In this document: piece by piece, positions 26,301 to 40,700 of the stretch
Numbering within the stretch: the first letter of the stretch is position 1
Layout: the number at the start of each line of letters is the position of its first letter
Assembly (NCBI GenBank): GCA_022575985.1
Contig: JAKSXM010000007.1
Span: forward strand, 16,742,501 to 16,806,500
Reading direction: 5' to 3'
Length of the DNA stretch: 64,000 bases
Origin: Anagrus nilaparvatae
Lineage: Eukaryota > Arthropoda > Insecta > Hymenoptera > Mymaridae
Notes under the pieces: generated by a model
The model's input: the letters and a program-made list of their open reading frames with translations, nothing else
Database searches by the model: none
What the model was told of the DNA's origin: nothing
Translations under genes and position numbers: made by a program

Positions 26301-29300
26301 TACATATTATAGAAAAAGTGAAAAAAACCACAAAATAATTACCAAAAATTTCGTATTGCGGACAAGTATAGGGTTTTAGGTAATAACAAATAACATATTC
26401 GCGTTCACCCAAAAAACATAAGTACCAGATAAAAATATTATAAAACCCTCAAAAAATAATTTCGAAGTTCCTATTGTGGGCAGCTGGACTGTTTTCGATG
26501 AAATCGGATTTCATATTCGTATTCAGCGGCCCAAAAAACATCGGAAAATTTTATGAACCTATCAGAAAAAAAAATTCATTACGAAAAGGGGGTTCAGAGC
26601 TACACTATTTCAAATAAAAAATGAGCATGGAACATGTTCACTCATATCAGTAATAAATCCAAAAACCGATATTACAATAAATCCTGAAATATAAATTATC
26701 CTAAATCCATAAACTTAAAGTATTCTAAGTTTTTGTACTTATCAGGGCCTGATCAATTTTTCACCCCCCCTGCCGAGCCAAACTTTTTCAAATACCCCAC
26801 CCAATGAACATGTTCCATGTTAAAAGATGAATCAATGACGTTTACCATGTAATCAATGAAAACAAAGAAAAACCAGACATAAAACCTTAAAATTAAACTG
26901 CAAAAAAGTAATTTCTCAATAAATAATCTTTGTACCTAATATCTAAAATAGTAACAAGGGAAGTTCCGCACATTTAGAACACCAAATTACACCACATGAT
27001 TATGGATCGATTTATTATTTTGAAAAAACATGCCGACCACACTATGTTAATTCCGATGGGGTTTCTGAGCCTATAAACACAGGTGGTAATTTTCAATATA
27101 ACGCTGCAACCTTGCTAGTCTTACTATTATAGTTAAAAACCAAATGCCTATTTTTGGCCTAAATTGATCAATTTTTAAATTGTTTCTAAAATTGCGTATT
27201 TTGTCAAACATAAATATTATTGATCTCAAATTTCTTTACTTTTTCGAAATAATAAATTGATCTATAACCATATGGTATTTTTCGGTGTTCCAAATGTTCT
27301 GGACTCTCCTTTAGACTTAAAAATCATACGAAAAAGTAAAAAAAATATTTATATCCTGCAGTGCATTTCATCAGTTTTTCAGTTAAAAAAAATTAGGTAT
27401 TAAAAATTCTCTTATACAAAATGAATATATTTACGTGTATATGACAAGAATATTATATAAACTGATGTAAAATACTTGCCTGAGGGCAGTCGTCTCAGTA
27501 ATAAGTAATTCTATGGTAAGACTCCCTCCTGAAGAGATAAAACTCTCACCAAGGGAACAAGGGCGACTTGTATTTTGTAAAATTGCGTGGTCGCAACTAC
27601 GAGGTACTTTATCTCGGCAATAACGAGCCATTAAAGTTGTATTACTGGTATGCCATGGAATTGCGGTTGTTTTAACTAAACCTTCTTCTTTTTCACTGTT
27701 ATTTTTTTTTATAAATAAAATAAAATGATATTATTAGTTTTTGAATTTACACTTTTAAGAATTTATTTTATCCAAAAAAATTTTAATTTTGAATCTTAAT
27801 TAAAATAGCCTTTGGAATTTAGTAAAATAAATTTTTTAATAAAAAAAATAATAATTTTTTTATAATGTTACAACTATTCTTTTACAAAAAGATGAAACGC
27901 TTTATACAGAATAAAAGTCAGCAATAAATGTCAATCAAAACTCTTTGTTCTATTTTTTTTATTAGAAAAAGTTTTATAATAAAAAATAATAAATAAAAAT
28001 CATATTAAATTTCAAAAATTTATTAAAATAAAATTAGAATTAGTAGTTTTAAACCAAAATAAAAATCACGTAATTTTAAAAATAATACAAAATTATTTAA
28101 TCACAAAAATACCTTTTTTAATTTAAAAAAAAAACATTTAGTTATTTAATTATCATGTATAAAAAACTAAAAAATTTTATTTAATCTACTAAAATCCTAT
28201 TGATTTTTATATAAAAAATAAACTTTTTAAAATAAAATAAAAATACTCTTAAAAATCGATAAATAGAAAAAGCTAAAGTATATAAAATAAATAAAACGAT
28301 GAATAAAAATAACTTACCAAGTAATATCATTACACTCGGAAGCTGAAAGTGGCATCATTTCACCATCCCAAATTTTAAGAGTTGTTGAACAATCATCCTC
28401 TCCAATAGGTAAATTACTCGCGACATGAAATTTCAATACTGAAAGCCAAACACGAAATTGTGGTTGTGGTATTGGTGGTAATTGTCTTCCCCATTTAATT
28501 TCCGGTTTTGTTGGAAATTTCGGTATTGGTCTTGGTGATGTTATACTTGGAAAAAGATCAGATTCACCTCTTAAATGATAAAGACACGTTGTATTTCTTG
28601 GTAAAGAATGACGTGGAGATGTTAATAACCCTCCGTTATTTCCATGAATCCAAAATTCACAACGATTATGATTCGTGTAACTTGAAGAATTTTGATCAAC
28701 AAATTTAACCTAAAAAAATTTAAAAATAAATTTCCATAAAAGCTCAAAACAATGTATAAATTTTTACTCATATAAATAAAAAAAAATACCTGAACGTCAA
28801 GTTGAAAACCATGTAACGAATGTGGAAGTGATGGATGAAGAAACGTTCCATATGGTGACGTTGAAAATACAACTAAAAGATCTCTACCACTACTAGTTAC
28901 TTCCGGTAAGGGTTCACCACCACCACAAAATTTTAATATTACCGGTTCCAATGTATTATAACCATCATAAATTGTAACGTGATCCTGCATCAATTTTACT
29001 TAACTTTAGCATATATTTTCTATCATATATTTAAATTTATAGTTTATATTTCATATATTATTTTCTTGTCAATAATAATTATGTCTTGTTATCATCTTTT
29101 TTATTTGAGGAAATTTTTATATTTTTATATATAGGTTGCATATATGAATTTTTTTCCTAGTACATGCGTAAGATATTTAACTTTTGAATTCATTTTTTTT
29201 TCATTTAGGTATATTGAAAATTGAAATATTATAAAATATTTTATTGATTTAAAAAATTACACTAATAATTTTTTCTTTTTAGCTGTTGAAAAATACACGT

Positions 29301-31699
29301 ATTTTCCAGAGCACTAATGGATTATATGACATTCGAAGAAAAATTTGGCTTTACAATGAGATTTAGACCATTCATTATTTTTCTAGTAATGAAAATTGTT
29401 ACTTGAAATATTATTTTTAAATAATCAATAAATTGAATTTTAGTATTTACTTTCTAAATCGTATGATGTAAATTCAATATTTTTGTTTGTTTCTTACTTT
29501 TAATTCTAGTTACAACTTATACTTTCTAATTTTTGACTAACAAGATAAAGTTTTTGGATAGTTTGTTTGTTTACTTAAGTATTTATCAAAAGTCAAAGTC
29601 GGTACTTTAAAGTTTACATAAGTAAATTTTATGACTTTTTATACATAAAATATATATACTTCTGAATTTAATGAAAGGATAAAGTTTAAGTTATTTATTA
29701 AAATATTTTGCAAACATATTTAAAATACGATAACTTGCAGAATTGGCTTTTTTTCTGAAATTTTTTAAAGAAGTCAATAATTTAAAAATTAAGCTGAAGG
29801 TGAATTTTTTTCATTATGAAATATCACAGGTCTTAAGGATTCACATTTTAAAGATATGTGTTATACAAAGATACTGAAGTTAATAATTAAATAAATAAAA
29901 TTTGATAAGCAGTGCATTTTTAACCAAGGGTGTAAAAATAATGAATGTCCCAAAACGCACGTAAATTACCAGTTAAATTTAAACCGAATTTATTAATTAA
30001 ATAAATAAAAATTTTATAAGTAGTGCATTTTTAACCAAGGGTGTAAAAATAAGGAATATCCCAAAAAGCACGTAAATTACCATTTAAATTTGAGATTACT
30101 AAAAACTTATAGAAAAAATATAAAATTTATAAAAAATTTAGTTTCAATTGAAAATGAGTATCAAATTTTTACTGCAAAAAGAAATTCAAAATATTTATCG
30201 TAAATCAAAAAAAAAAAAATTTCAAAATTCAAATTTTATATTAAATAAAAAAAATTTATTATTTGCTAGTATTTTCCTTAATAAAAATAAAGTCTTATGT
30301 CTACCAACCTTAACTATATCACAATTTTCCCAAAGTCGAAGCTCTCTAGGCGGTGGTTCACCCTGAGTGGGTGGTTTTGATCTTACTGCTATAAGTTGAC
30401 CTCGTGGCTGTCTTACAGATATTAATGGATGTTTACCTTCAGGCACATCCTGCTGTCGAATCTATAAATTGAAACATTAAATTAAATTTGCATAAATTTA
30501 TTTTTAAATTATTATTTTATACACAAAATTTTTCATTAAAAAAAAAAAGTCATAAATATTACAATATAAAGTCAAGAACGATTATATCAAGTATATTCAA
30601 GTATATACTATTTATTTATTCATTCAATAAATATATATTTGTCGATTTATCAAACGTTTTGAATAAAAATTGTTGTGTTGATACGTATATAAAAAATGTA
30701 CGCACGAATTAAAATCAAGTATTCGTATCTTTTAATATGGTTAAATAGAATTGATTTTTATAAATATAAAAGCAAACACACTTGAAATAACAATATTTGT
30801 TTTAAAAATGTTTATATCCATATGGGTTTTTTACAAAAAAATCTGAAATTATGTCATTCTATAAAAATGTGTAATAATTTATGTGCATTCAAATTTAATG
30901 CGCATAAATTAATTTAGTATGCTTTCATAGTTAATTAACCATAATTGAATCTTATTTAGTGTTGAAATATATTATTAACTACGTTTAAATTACTTTGATG
31001 TTGAAAAATAGCCTAAATTTTTCTGTAATTATATTTCAGAAATTATTTTTTTAATTAAATAATTTTGAGCTTTTTATTATACTTCAAAATTCACTTTTAA
31101 ATAATTTTCAAATCTCATTGCAATTTTCTAAATCTTTACACATATGTACATTAGAGTGGACCTAAAATTGGAGTTTTAAGAAAAAATTTGCTCAACGGGT
31201 TTTTTCGTGAACTTTTGGTCATAAAAAGTTCCCAGCTCCAAGAATTTTGCTTTTGCTTTTCAGAAATGCGTGCCCGTAAGCACCTCAATTTCCCCATTTA
31301 AATAACATGAGAATTTTGACTTTTCAGCATTCTAATATTTTACAAAGCTTGCAAAATGTTTTGCAAAGCTGCTAATCGATAGAAAGTACTATTTAAATAA
31401 ATAAAAAACTATACCCAACCTCAAGTAGTCAAAAAAAATATTTTTAAAGCAATTTTAATAAACGTAAAAAAATTCTCCATTTAAATTACATGAAGCAATG
31501 TTATTTTAATGGGGATATTTGTTCCTTTACTAAATTTACTAATTGTAAGATGAAAAAAACCAGTAATAGATAAAAAAAAATTTTTTAAATTACTTTCAAC
31601 TATAATGTTAAATATAAATAAACAATATAATTATTACACACCTTTTTGTAAAATATTTAATATTATATAAACCATGAATATTAACATTGTTTATATTGT

Positions 31700-31730
<31 letters not shown>

Positions 31731-34700
31731 ATGGATTATTTAGCTGAAATAACCTATAGATAGTATGTATATAGTAATAAATATATATGTTACATCATAA
31801 CTCTCTCTTTAATGCGACAACTCAAGCTAAAATTTCAACCGAATAATCAAGCTGTTAGTTATATGCACACTTCATAATATAGTTAAAAGAGCTTGCATTG
31901 ATTTTTACTTTATGTAATAATTATTATATATTACATGAATATTATTTTATTCTGTTTTAAACAAGCTTTTATATATATATATATATTAGGGTTGTACACT
32001 AAAAAAAAAAAGTGCGCCAAAAATGTTCTTCCTGAAATATGTTGAAGTTTAGGTGACAAAATTATACCATACCAATTTTCAGCTCATTTGAGAACGATTT
32101 AGGGTTCGCACAAACCCAGGGTAGCTCTCAAGTGGTTGGCTAATACCGACAATTAGTGCGAACGACAAAAATTTTTTTCAGAATTCGTTTTCTTTGCTTC
32201 CTAATATGTTTTCGGTGTCGCTAAACTCGAAAATGAAGTCCTCAGAGTCCGAAAATACCTTAATCACCCTTAAACACCGAAAACACCCCATTTTTTACCA
32301 AAAATTTTTGGATTTTATATCGAAAATCGTATATATTCGAAACATCTGGATTATAAATTACAATTGATGACTTAGAAATGTTGAAAAAATACCGAAAACT
32401 CCTTCCGTTTATTCCAACGCGCCTTCTTGGCCGAGAAACGCAGGGCTCAATTCTATAACAATGTTATAGGATAGGGTTTTTAGGCAATTTTCCAAATAAC
32501 GCTGTCATATTGCAATTCTACCAAAATACTACCGTTTGGTCTCACTTTCTTCGTATAAGTTCTACCTTTCAAACGCCGTAAACCGCAATTTTTCATCACC
32601 GATTTTCTCATCATTAGTAAATCAAATGTCCATTTTTTGCCAAAAATGACCAAATTTAAAATTGCTGCTAAAATTGTAATTTTTGAAGAAAATAAGTCTT
32701 ATAGGTCACCAATATTTTGTACTAGTCTCAAGTTTCGAAACATTTTTCAGTCGTCCATTTTGCTTTATACCTTTTCGAGATATGACTCGACAAAGATAGT
32801 GATAAAATATGATTTTTTTTAAAAAAACCTTAAATTCAGACTCTTTTTTAAATTATCATATCTGCTAAACAAACAATTGAAAAGGAATGAGTAAAAATTT
32901 TTTCAAAACTTAGAGCATAAATGAAATTTTTGAGACCTTTAAGACTCATTTTCATCAAAAATTAAAATTTTAATAGCAATTTTAAATTTGGTCATTTTTG
33001 GCAAAAAATGGACATTGGATTTTCTAACTATAGCGATGAGAGAATCGGTGATGAAAAATTGCGGTTTACGGCGTTTGAAAGGTAGAACTTATATGAAGAA
33101 AATGAGACCAAACGGTAGTATTTTGGTAGAATTGCAATATGACAGCGTTATTTGGAAAATTGCCTAAAAACCCTATCTTATAACATTGTTATAGAATTGA
33201 GCCCTGCGTTTTTCGACTAAGAAGGCGCGTTGGAATAAAGGGAAGGAGTTTGTGGTATTTTTTTAACATTTTTAAGTCATCAATTGTAATTTATAATCCA
33301 GATGTTTCGAATACATAAGATTTTCGATATAAAGTCCAAAAATTTTCGGCAAAAAAAGGGGTGTTTTCGGTGTTTAAGGGTGATTAAGGTATTTTCGGAC
33401 TCTGAGGACCTCATTTTCGAGTTTAGCGACACCGAAAACATTTTAGGAAGCATAGAAAACGTATTTTTAAACAAATTTTTGTCGTTCGCACTTATTGTCG
33501 GTATTAGCCAACCACTTGAGAGATACCCTGGGTTTGTCCGACCCCTAAATCGTTCTCAAATGAGCTAAAAATTGGTATGGGATCATTTTGTCACCTAAAC
33601 TTCAACATACTTCAGGAAGAACATTTTAGGCGCACTTTTTTTTTTTTAGTGAACAACCCTAATATATATGTATATTTTTCAGTTACATAATTATAATTTT
33701 CTTTCAATATTTCTAATTCCAAGAATAATTTAATTTTCTATTAAAAATAAACGTACATTTAATTCAAACAGAAAAGTTCTTGGAATTTATAACCCAATAT
33801 AAATTATTAGTTATAAAAATATTTTCATTATCTGATGCTTCAAACTAAAAGTGGAATTTATAAATTTATAAAATAAATTAAAATTTTTATCATGCTTTAA
33901 TTTTAATAACTAAATAAATCAAATTTTTAGTGTATATAATAAAAAATAGAAAATTATATATATAAAATTTAAGCTTTTTCATAAAATATTATTTATTAAC
34001 TGAATATAAAAAGCTTGTACTAAAAAAATAATTTGTTTTTTCAGATAAAATTTTTAAATATATGATTATAGTAATAATAATAATAATAACATAGAACTTA
34101 CTGCATAATAACAAGTTAAATTTCTTGGATATAAACCTGGAAAGTTTGGTGATTGTAAGCGACATTTTTTTTTGTCACAATCACTAAATGTTTTTGAACA
34201 GTAAGTACCAGAAATTAGGTCACCAAGATATTGTTCTGTATTTTGGTTTGTTTCTTCATTTTGATTCGTTGTTCCTCCTTTAGTAGTTGATTTTATGGTT
34301 ATTGTTGTTGTTGTTGATGATGGAGATAAAGATTTTTCATGATTATTTGTTGTTGTTATTTTTGGATTTTTTAATATTTCACTTGAATCTTCAAAACTTG
34401 AATTACCAAATTCTATGTTATAGTTGCGTTCTGTTGTTGTTGTAAGTTTTGGACGAATTGTTGTTTCTTTAGATACTAAAATAATAATAAAATTTAATAA
34501 AATAATGCTTACGAAGAAAATTACCAAATAAAATATTGAATTCTTACCAACAAAAGGATTTTGATAACGAACAACAGCATCAGAATGTTTAATCATTTTA
34601 TAGGACATACGAAAATCAAAATTAAATCCTGTTTGATCGACACTAAGTTTAAAAAGACGTAATGTCATTGAAACATTTGACGTTTCACTGTAATAAATCG

Positions 34701-37700
34701 ATGGGCCCCAAGATGAACCGCACCAATGACCACCAACATCTTGACGATTATCTTCTGTTATTTGTAATGAACCATCAGGGCAACCAGCTGTTGTAAATGA
34801 GACAAATTTTCCTAATGTGAAACTGTCAAATGTTAACTGCAATCAAATTTTATTTATTGATTAGTTTTAAAAATTTAATATTTTATAACGTATGTTCATT
34901 TCTTTTAATATACTCGGTTAAATTATTATTAAACAAATTTAATTTTGCGTGTTAATTTGTATTTTATATAAAATAATTTGCATAAACTAAATATTAATTA
35001 TATCCAAGTTGGGAATAAAATTGAAGCATAGAATAATGTAAAATTTTGCTTCATTAATTTTAATTAAATCTGAAATACAAAAAAAAAATTATTTACATTA
35101 CACTGTGAAGTTACTGAGTTTGAATTTTCAAGCAATTAAATCTAAACATTTTTTATATTTCATTTTCCTCTTCTTTTTAATTGGACCTTTGAGGGTATGA
35201 ATGAATTCGCAAAAGTAAAATAGGGTGTGCAATGTTAAAGTATGACTTCGAAAGGTCAAGGGATCGATTTCATGGGGCAGAATATTATTAGATTTCCAGT
35301 GAAAGTTTCCAGAAACTATAGTTGAAACAATTGAATTTTAGTAACTATCACCAGAAATCTAGTGAAATAAGCAAACTAAGCGAAATTTACTAATTTATTA
35401 AAATTTTGCTTGAAGGTAGTTTCCTGGATCCTGCCCAAGCAGAATTTTAATAAATATTGAGTCATAATTAATTATTTCTACTCTAGTGTCCCTAGGATCT
35501 AGTAAGAATACGCTCCATGAAATCAATCTTTTACTATTTTTCTCTCAAGTTAGAAAACTACAGGCTATATTTGAGCGTCATAATGACTCTTGAATTTAGG
35601 GAAAATTAAAATAGGCCATAAAACACTAACAACAATCCCCGAAGATTTCCTTCTTGGGTAGTTTTCAAATTATTATTGTAAGTTACGTATCCCTTATTTA
35701 AAAAATAATGTAAATTAAAATAGTAAGTTTATTTTATCGCTTGAAGGCATATGCACGTTCATAATTAGTATATAGTTGATTAAGACATTAGGTCTCGGTT
35801 TATAAGGGTTTTTTCTGTATATTTTTATAGGTTTTATGCGAGCTGGTATGCAATATTTTTGAATACAAAAACCACTATTTGCTTAATTTTTGCAGACCAG
35901 GTCTCATAAAGTATGCGAAAATGCTATTTCATAGTTTAATTTTACTTTTAAAAGTTCGTTTTTGTCCAAGTAATAAAATTTAATTCAACAAAGGATCTTT
36001 TGTAACTTACTAATATTAGAGATTAAAGACTCCAATTATATAACTTTAAGCAAAGCATACCTTCAGTGTACTTATTATTATTATTATTGTTATTATCACA
36101 ATTATTGTCGATTATCTATGACTATAAATTTATAAAATCCATAAAAAATATAATTCTTCCCTTTTTTCTCTCTGTATATGAATTATTTTAAAATTATATA
36201 TATTTTATTCGTAGAATGAAATTATTAATAATTGATGTATATTTAAAATTATTTCTACATGAATTTCAAGTATATTGATTTTGAATAAAAATAAATTTAT
36301 TATATTGATTTTTATGAAAAATTAATATCCGTTAAAATATGTTGTCACAAATATACTATATATACTAGGGGGCTCCGCCCCCTGCGCGCTTCACGCACAA
36401 ACCCCCGTAGAGTGATTAGAAAACTGGGTTAGTTATACGAACAACAAAATTTTGTTAATTTTTACAAATATGAGGTTAGAATTGCAATTCTAACCATAAC
36501 CATGGTGATATTTACATAATTTATTTAAATAACAAAACTTTATAATGTAATCATAACCATCGATTTTGGTTATGTTTGAAAGTTATTTTTCTCCTGGTAG
36601 TTGCAAAAGATACATACTATTTCTATTATTTTTACTTTTGCCTAATTAATTTATAATAATCAAAATAATAGTGTTACTGTACATTTTTGCTAAGATGTCT
36701 TATACAATATAACTGTTGGTTTGAAAAGGACCAAAAGAACATTTTGAGTTCTTATAAAACAGCGATTATTTAGACAAAAAGGCCCACTTTGGCCCAAAAT
36801 GACCATTTTAGGTAAGAAGTCATAAAATATCAATTGTTAAGGGCAAAAGGACTCCTTTAGCCCAAAAGTACCAGATTGGCCCAAAAGTGTCATTCTACAG
36901 CGGTAACAGCGTTTATAACTTTATAATAAATAGAGATATTATATTAAATTAATTAATTAATATATATATTTGATATAATTTAATAATAAAAATAAGTATC
37001 TAAAATAAATTTTTTTAAATATAAGATTTTAATCAAAGGAAATTTCTAGCATGACAGCTCTCATTATTACACCTTTACATATATATGTATATAAAATAAT
37101 TATAAACAAGAGAGCATTTCAAAATTTAAGCATGCAAAACAGTCTTTATATATAAAATGTAAATTAACGTACACTTTATACATATTTAAATAATCTTAAG
37201 AAAAGTTGTATAATTAAACATTTTTATTCGAATATAATTTATCAGATTTTATAAATTAAAATTTAATATCGATTTCAGTATAATAAATGTAATTTGTGAT
37301 TGGTAGAATTGCTTTTGTTTGAATATTCATTCTAAGCTGTTATTATTCAAGCGAGTACTGAATTATTAAATTGAAATGATTCTTATCGACGAAAATGACC
37401 CTTTAGGGTAGAATTAGATTTTCGAGAATAAAATTGGATTTTTCATTGGATAAAATGTATTTTTTAAAGATTCAAATGTATTTTTTAGATTAAAAATCTA
37501 CCCTTGAGAAAAAGTAAATTTGTCTCTTGTAAGCGAAAAAGAAGTTACGGAGTATCTTTTATTCTCAAGAGGAAATAATCATAAAGATAAGTAAATATTA
37601 ATTTTTGGAAATGAAAATGAAAATCTTTTATTTTTATTGAAATTTAAAAAACCATATTTTAGTTTAAAATCAATTTTCTTTAAAAAGATTAAGTTCAGGG

Positions 37701-40700
37701 GCCATTATTAACCTCTGAGGTAGAAAAACTAAAAAAGTTTGAGTTAGTTGCAGTAGGAAAAATTCCGCTTGCACAAATCTGCTTGTGACTTGGAGAATTT
37801 GGTTTTTAACGAGCGGATCTTTTTTTGAATGTAGAATCCCAATTTTTTAAACTAAAGTAAAATCATCATTAGTTTGACTTTAAGGCACTTGCAATTTCCT
37901 TATTTAACTCCATAATACTCTTCGGCCCTAAAGTCCAATATTGATCCCAATAGCATTTGTTTTTGCTGATTGTCAGATTTCTCAAAAAAATTCAAATACA
38001 ATAACATCACAGTGTGTATAATAAAAATTTATCAAATAACATTTTCAATGCATTTTTTAAATTTAATTTGAGTAAAATTTAATAAATACTTAATTTTCTA
38101 TGAACATATAAATAATTAAAAAACAAACATCAAATCGATAAAAAGTATGACATTAAAAAAAAAGCAGTAATATGCTATAAATATAATAAATTCAAAAATT
38201 TTACTGCATTTCCTCTTCTAAATATCGTATTTATTTTACTTTTTACATTGTTTCATGTTATTTTTATTCAACAATGTTATTCGAAAATGGCGTTGTTTGG
38301 AAATTCCAATTATAAGTCTAATATTATTCAGTTCACTATAAAAATTCGATTGCCAGACAATTTGTTTTTTCTATTATATCCATTCTATGATATCCGATAT
38401 AAAAAAAACTTGTATATCTTTGATAAAAAATTTTTTTATTAATATACAGCAGCATAAAAAAAAATATTTGAGTTTTATGCAAATTTAATTATTGAATATT
38501 GCATTTATTAATTTTAATTGTGTAAAATTTGAAAATTGAATATTTGAAATTTGTTTTTAATAAAAATAAAAGAAAATATTGATAAAATACTTGTATTATG
38601 TCTCCTAGATCACCACCAGGTGCAGTAAATGTTAGCTTGCATATATAAGGCACCTTATCTTCTTTAGGACGATGTAATTCCAAATCGTATGTTTTTCCAA
38701 CATCTCCATAATACGTTCTATTACATGCTATAACAGAAAAAGAAAAAATACTTTTTTTATTTTTAATACCACTTTGCTTTTTCTTATCTTTTATTTAAAG
38801 CTAGAAAAAAAATGTTTTTTTTTAGAAAATGGTTTTATTTAGCAGATTTAATTTTGGTGCTTAAAGTGAGGTCAAAACCTATAAGCTTACACTCTTAAAA
38901 GTAACTCCTGTAAATTTACATAAAAAAATTATATTTCGACAAATTATTTTAAGTCCCTAAATCTAAATTATTCTAAGTCCCATTTTACCCCACCCCCTTG
39001 ATTTTCAGATTTCCAGGGCACCTCCTCCCTATGTTAAAATAAATTAATCAATAGGTAATAAGTCAATAACCTATGTACCGAATAATTCATAATCAAGTCC
39101 ATATATATTTCTTTGCTTTTAAGTAATTAATTTTCTTATACAATTACAATAACACTGTATATACTTTACTTAATAGAATAGGAAAGTGGAAATTTTGAAC
39201 AAGATACTCAATGATTGATATTACATTACAATATTATTGATAAATGTATATATTAAATGACTGACATTTAAATCCCCTTAGATGATTGAACGTTTATTCT
39301 CAATTAAATTGAAAAATCGTTAAAAAACTAAATAACTAATTCTTCAAAGAACATAAAATTATGACTGATGGATTTTTTTATAAAACTAATCTATGAAGTT
39401 GTATCATGTCTGACTATTTATTTTCTTATACTACTTAACTTTTTAAAATACTAATTTTTACGTTATTTATTAAATGTCATTAATTAAATATTTTTTGTTT
39501 TAATAAATTTTTATTAGACCAAAGAAAGTAACCTTTGAAACCAGAAACCACTTCATAAAATTTTCCATTACTTTAATCAAAGACTAAGTGTGATGTCTTT
39601 TTTGTCAAAACCAAAACTCGTGTGAAAATTTTATATTATTAACTTGTGGTAATTGAACGTCTTTAAAAGTTATTTTAGCATTTTAGAAAAGTTTAAAAAT
39701 TTTTTTATGCATTAGTCAGGCAGTTATTTTAAAATGTTGCTTTAATTTTTTGTTACCGGATAAAATTAGTTTAGCTATTTACCAAAAAAAAAAAAATTCT
39801 TTCAGTTACAGTTCATTTAATCACTTCTAAATATTGCCACGGAGCCCATAAATAGTATATTTTTATCCTAGGTCGCAAAAATAAAGAATGGCCCACTTAT
39901 AAGAAAAATGGAATAATTGTGAGTTTAATTCTAAAATTATTTTTAATTTAATTCTTTTTGAACAGAATTAAAACAAAAATAATTTTTTTTTTAAGAATTA
40001 GCCTCAAAATTATTCCTCCCTAAAGAATTAAATAAACATTAATTTTTTTTCGGGTAGTAAAAAATTCTGTTGGTTGGGAGACATTTTTCCCAATCCATTT
40101 TTCCCAAGGACACTTTTCCCAAAATAAAAAAAAAATTACAAAAAAAAAATATATTTTTAAATCTTATACTTTATTTCAACAAAAATTTAATACTTTTTTT
40201 TTAATACTCTTCAATTAAAAATGCACATTATATCCCATGTTTTTTAAATATTCATGAATATTTTCACTTTCTTCATAAGTTGATACTACATTATAAATTT
40301 GGTCTTCTCTTTGCTTCTTTTTCGTATTCTTCCGTTTACTTATTTTCTGATCCAATTAAATTTGTCTTAGCATAACTTCAGTGTCGGCTTGTTCTTTGCC
40401 CAGCTCCGTAAGAAAAGAGTACAAACTGGGATGTGTCTTGCCCACTACCAGCTAGAAGCGGTTGTGCCAACCCTCCGATGCGTTATTAGTCCTGGCATTT
40501 CTATCCAATACTAAAATATATTGAGACCATAGAGAGGGATGGTACCGCGGAGTTAATCTTCTTGCTCTTCCTCTTCGAGCTACACCTACGTAAGTAGATT
40601 CAAAATATGAATATAATGGAGCCAATGTTGGTGCAAGACAGTCTTTTAAAGATCTAAAGTGTTCTGGAATGTCTTCCACGGGAATGAATGCTAATGCACA

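Noticed and set aside
27471..27474. GT donor at CAA|GTATTT after exon H
   Set aside because: It leaves phase 0, and the next exon then hits a stop within ten codons; the GC donor six bases earlier keeps the frame.
33280..33568. Frames on both strands in the large hairpin
   Set aside because: They are mirror-arm sequence; related frames would appear in the other arm; no domain.
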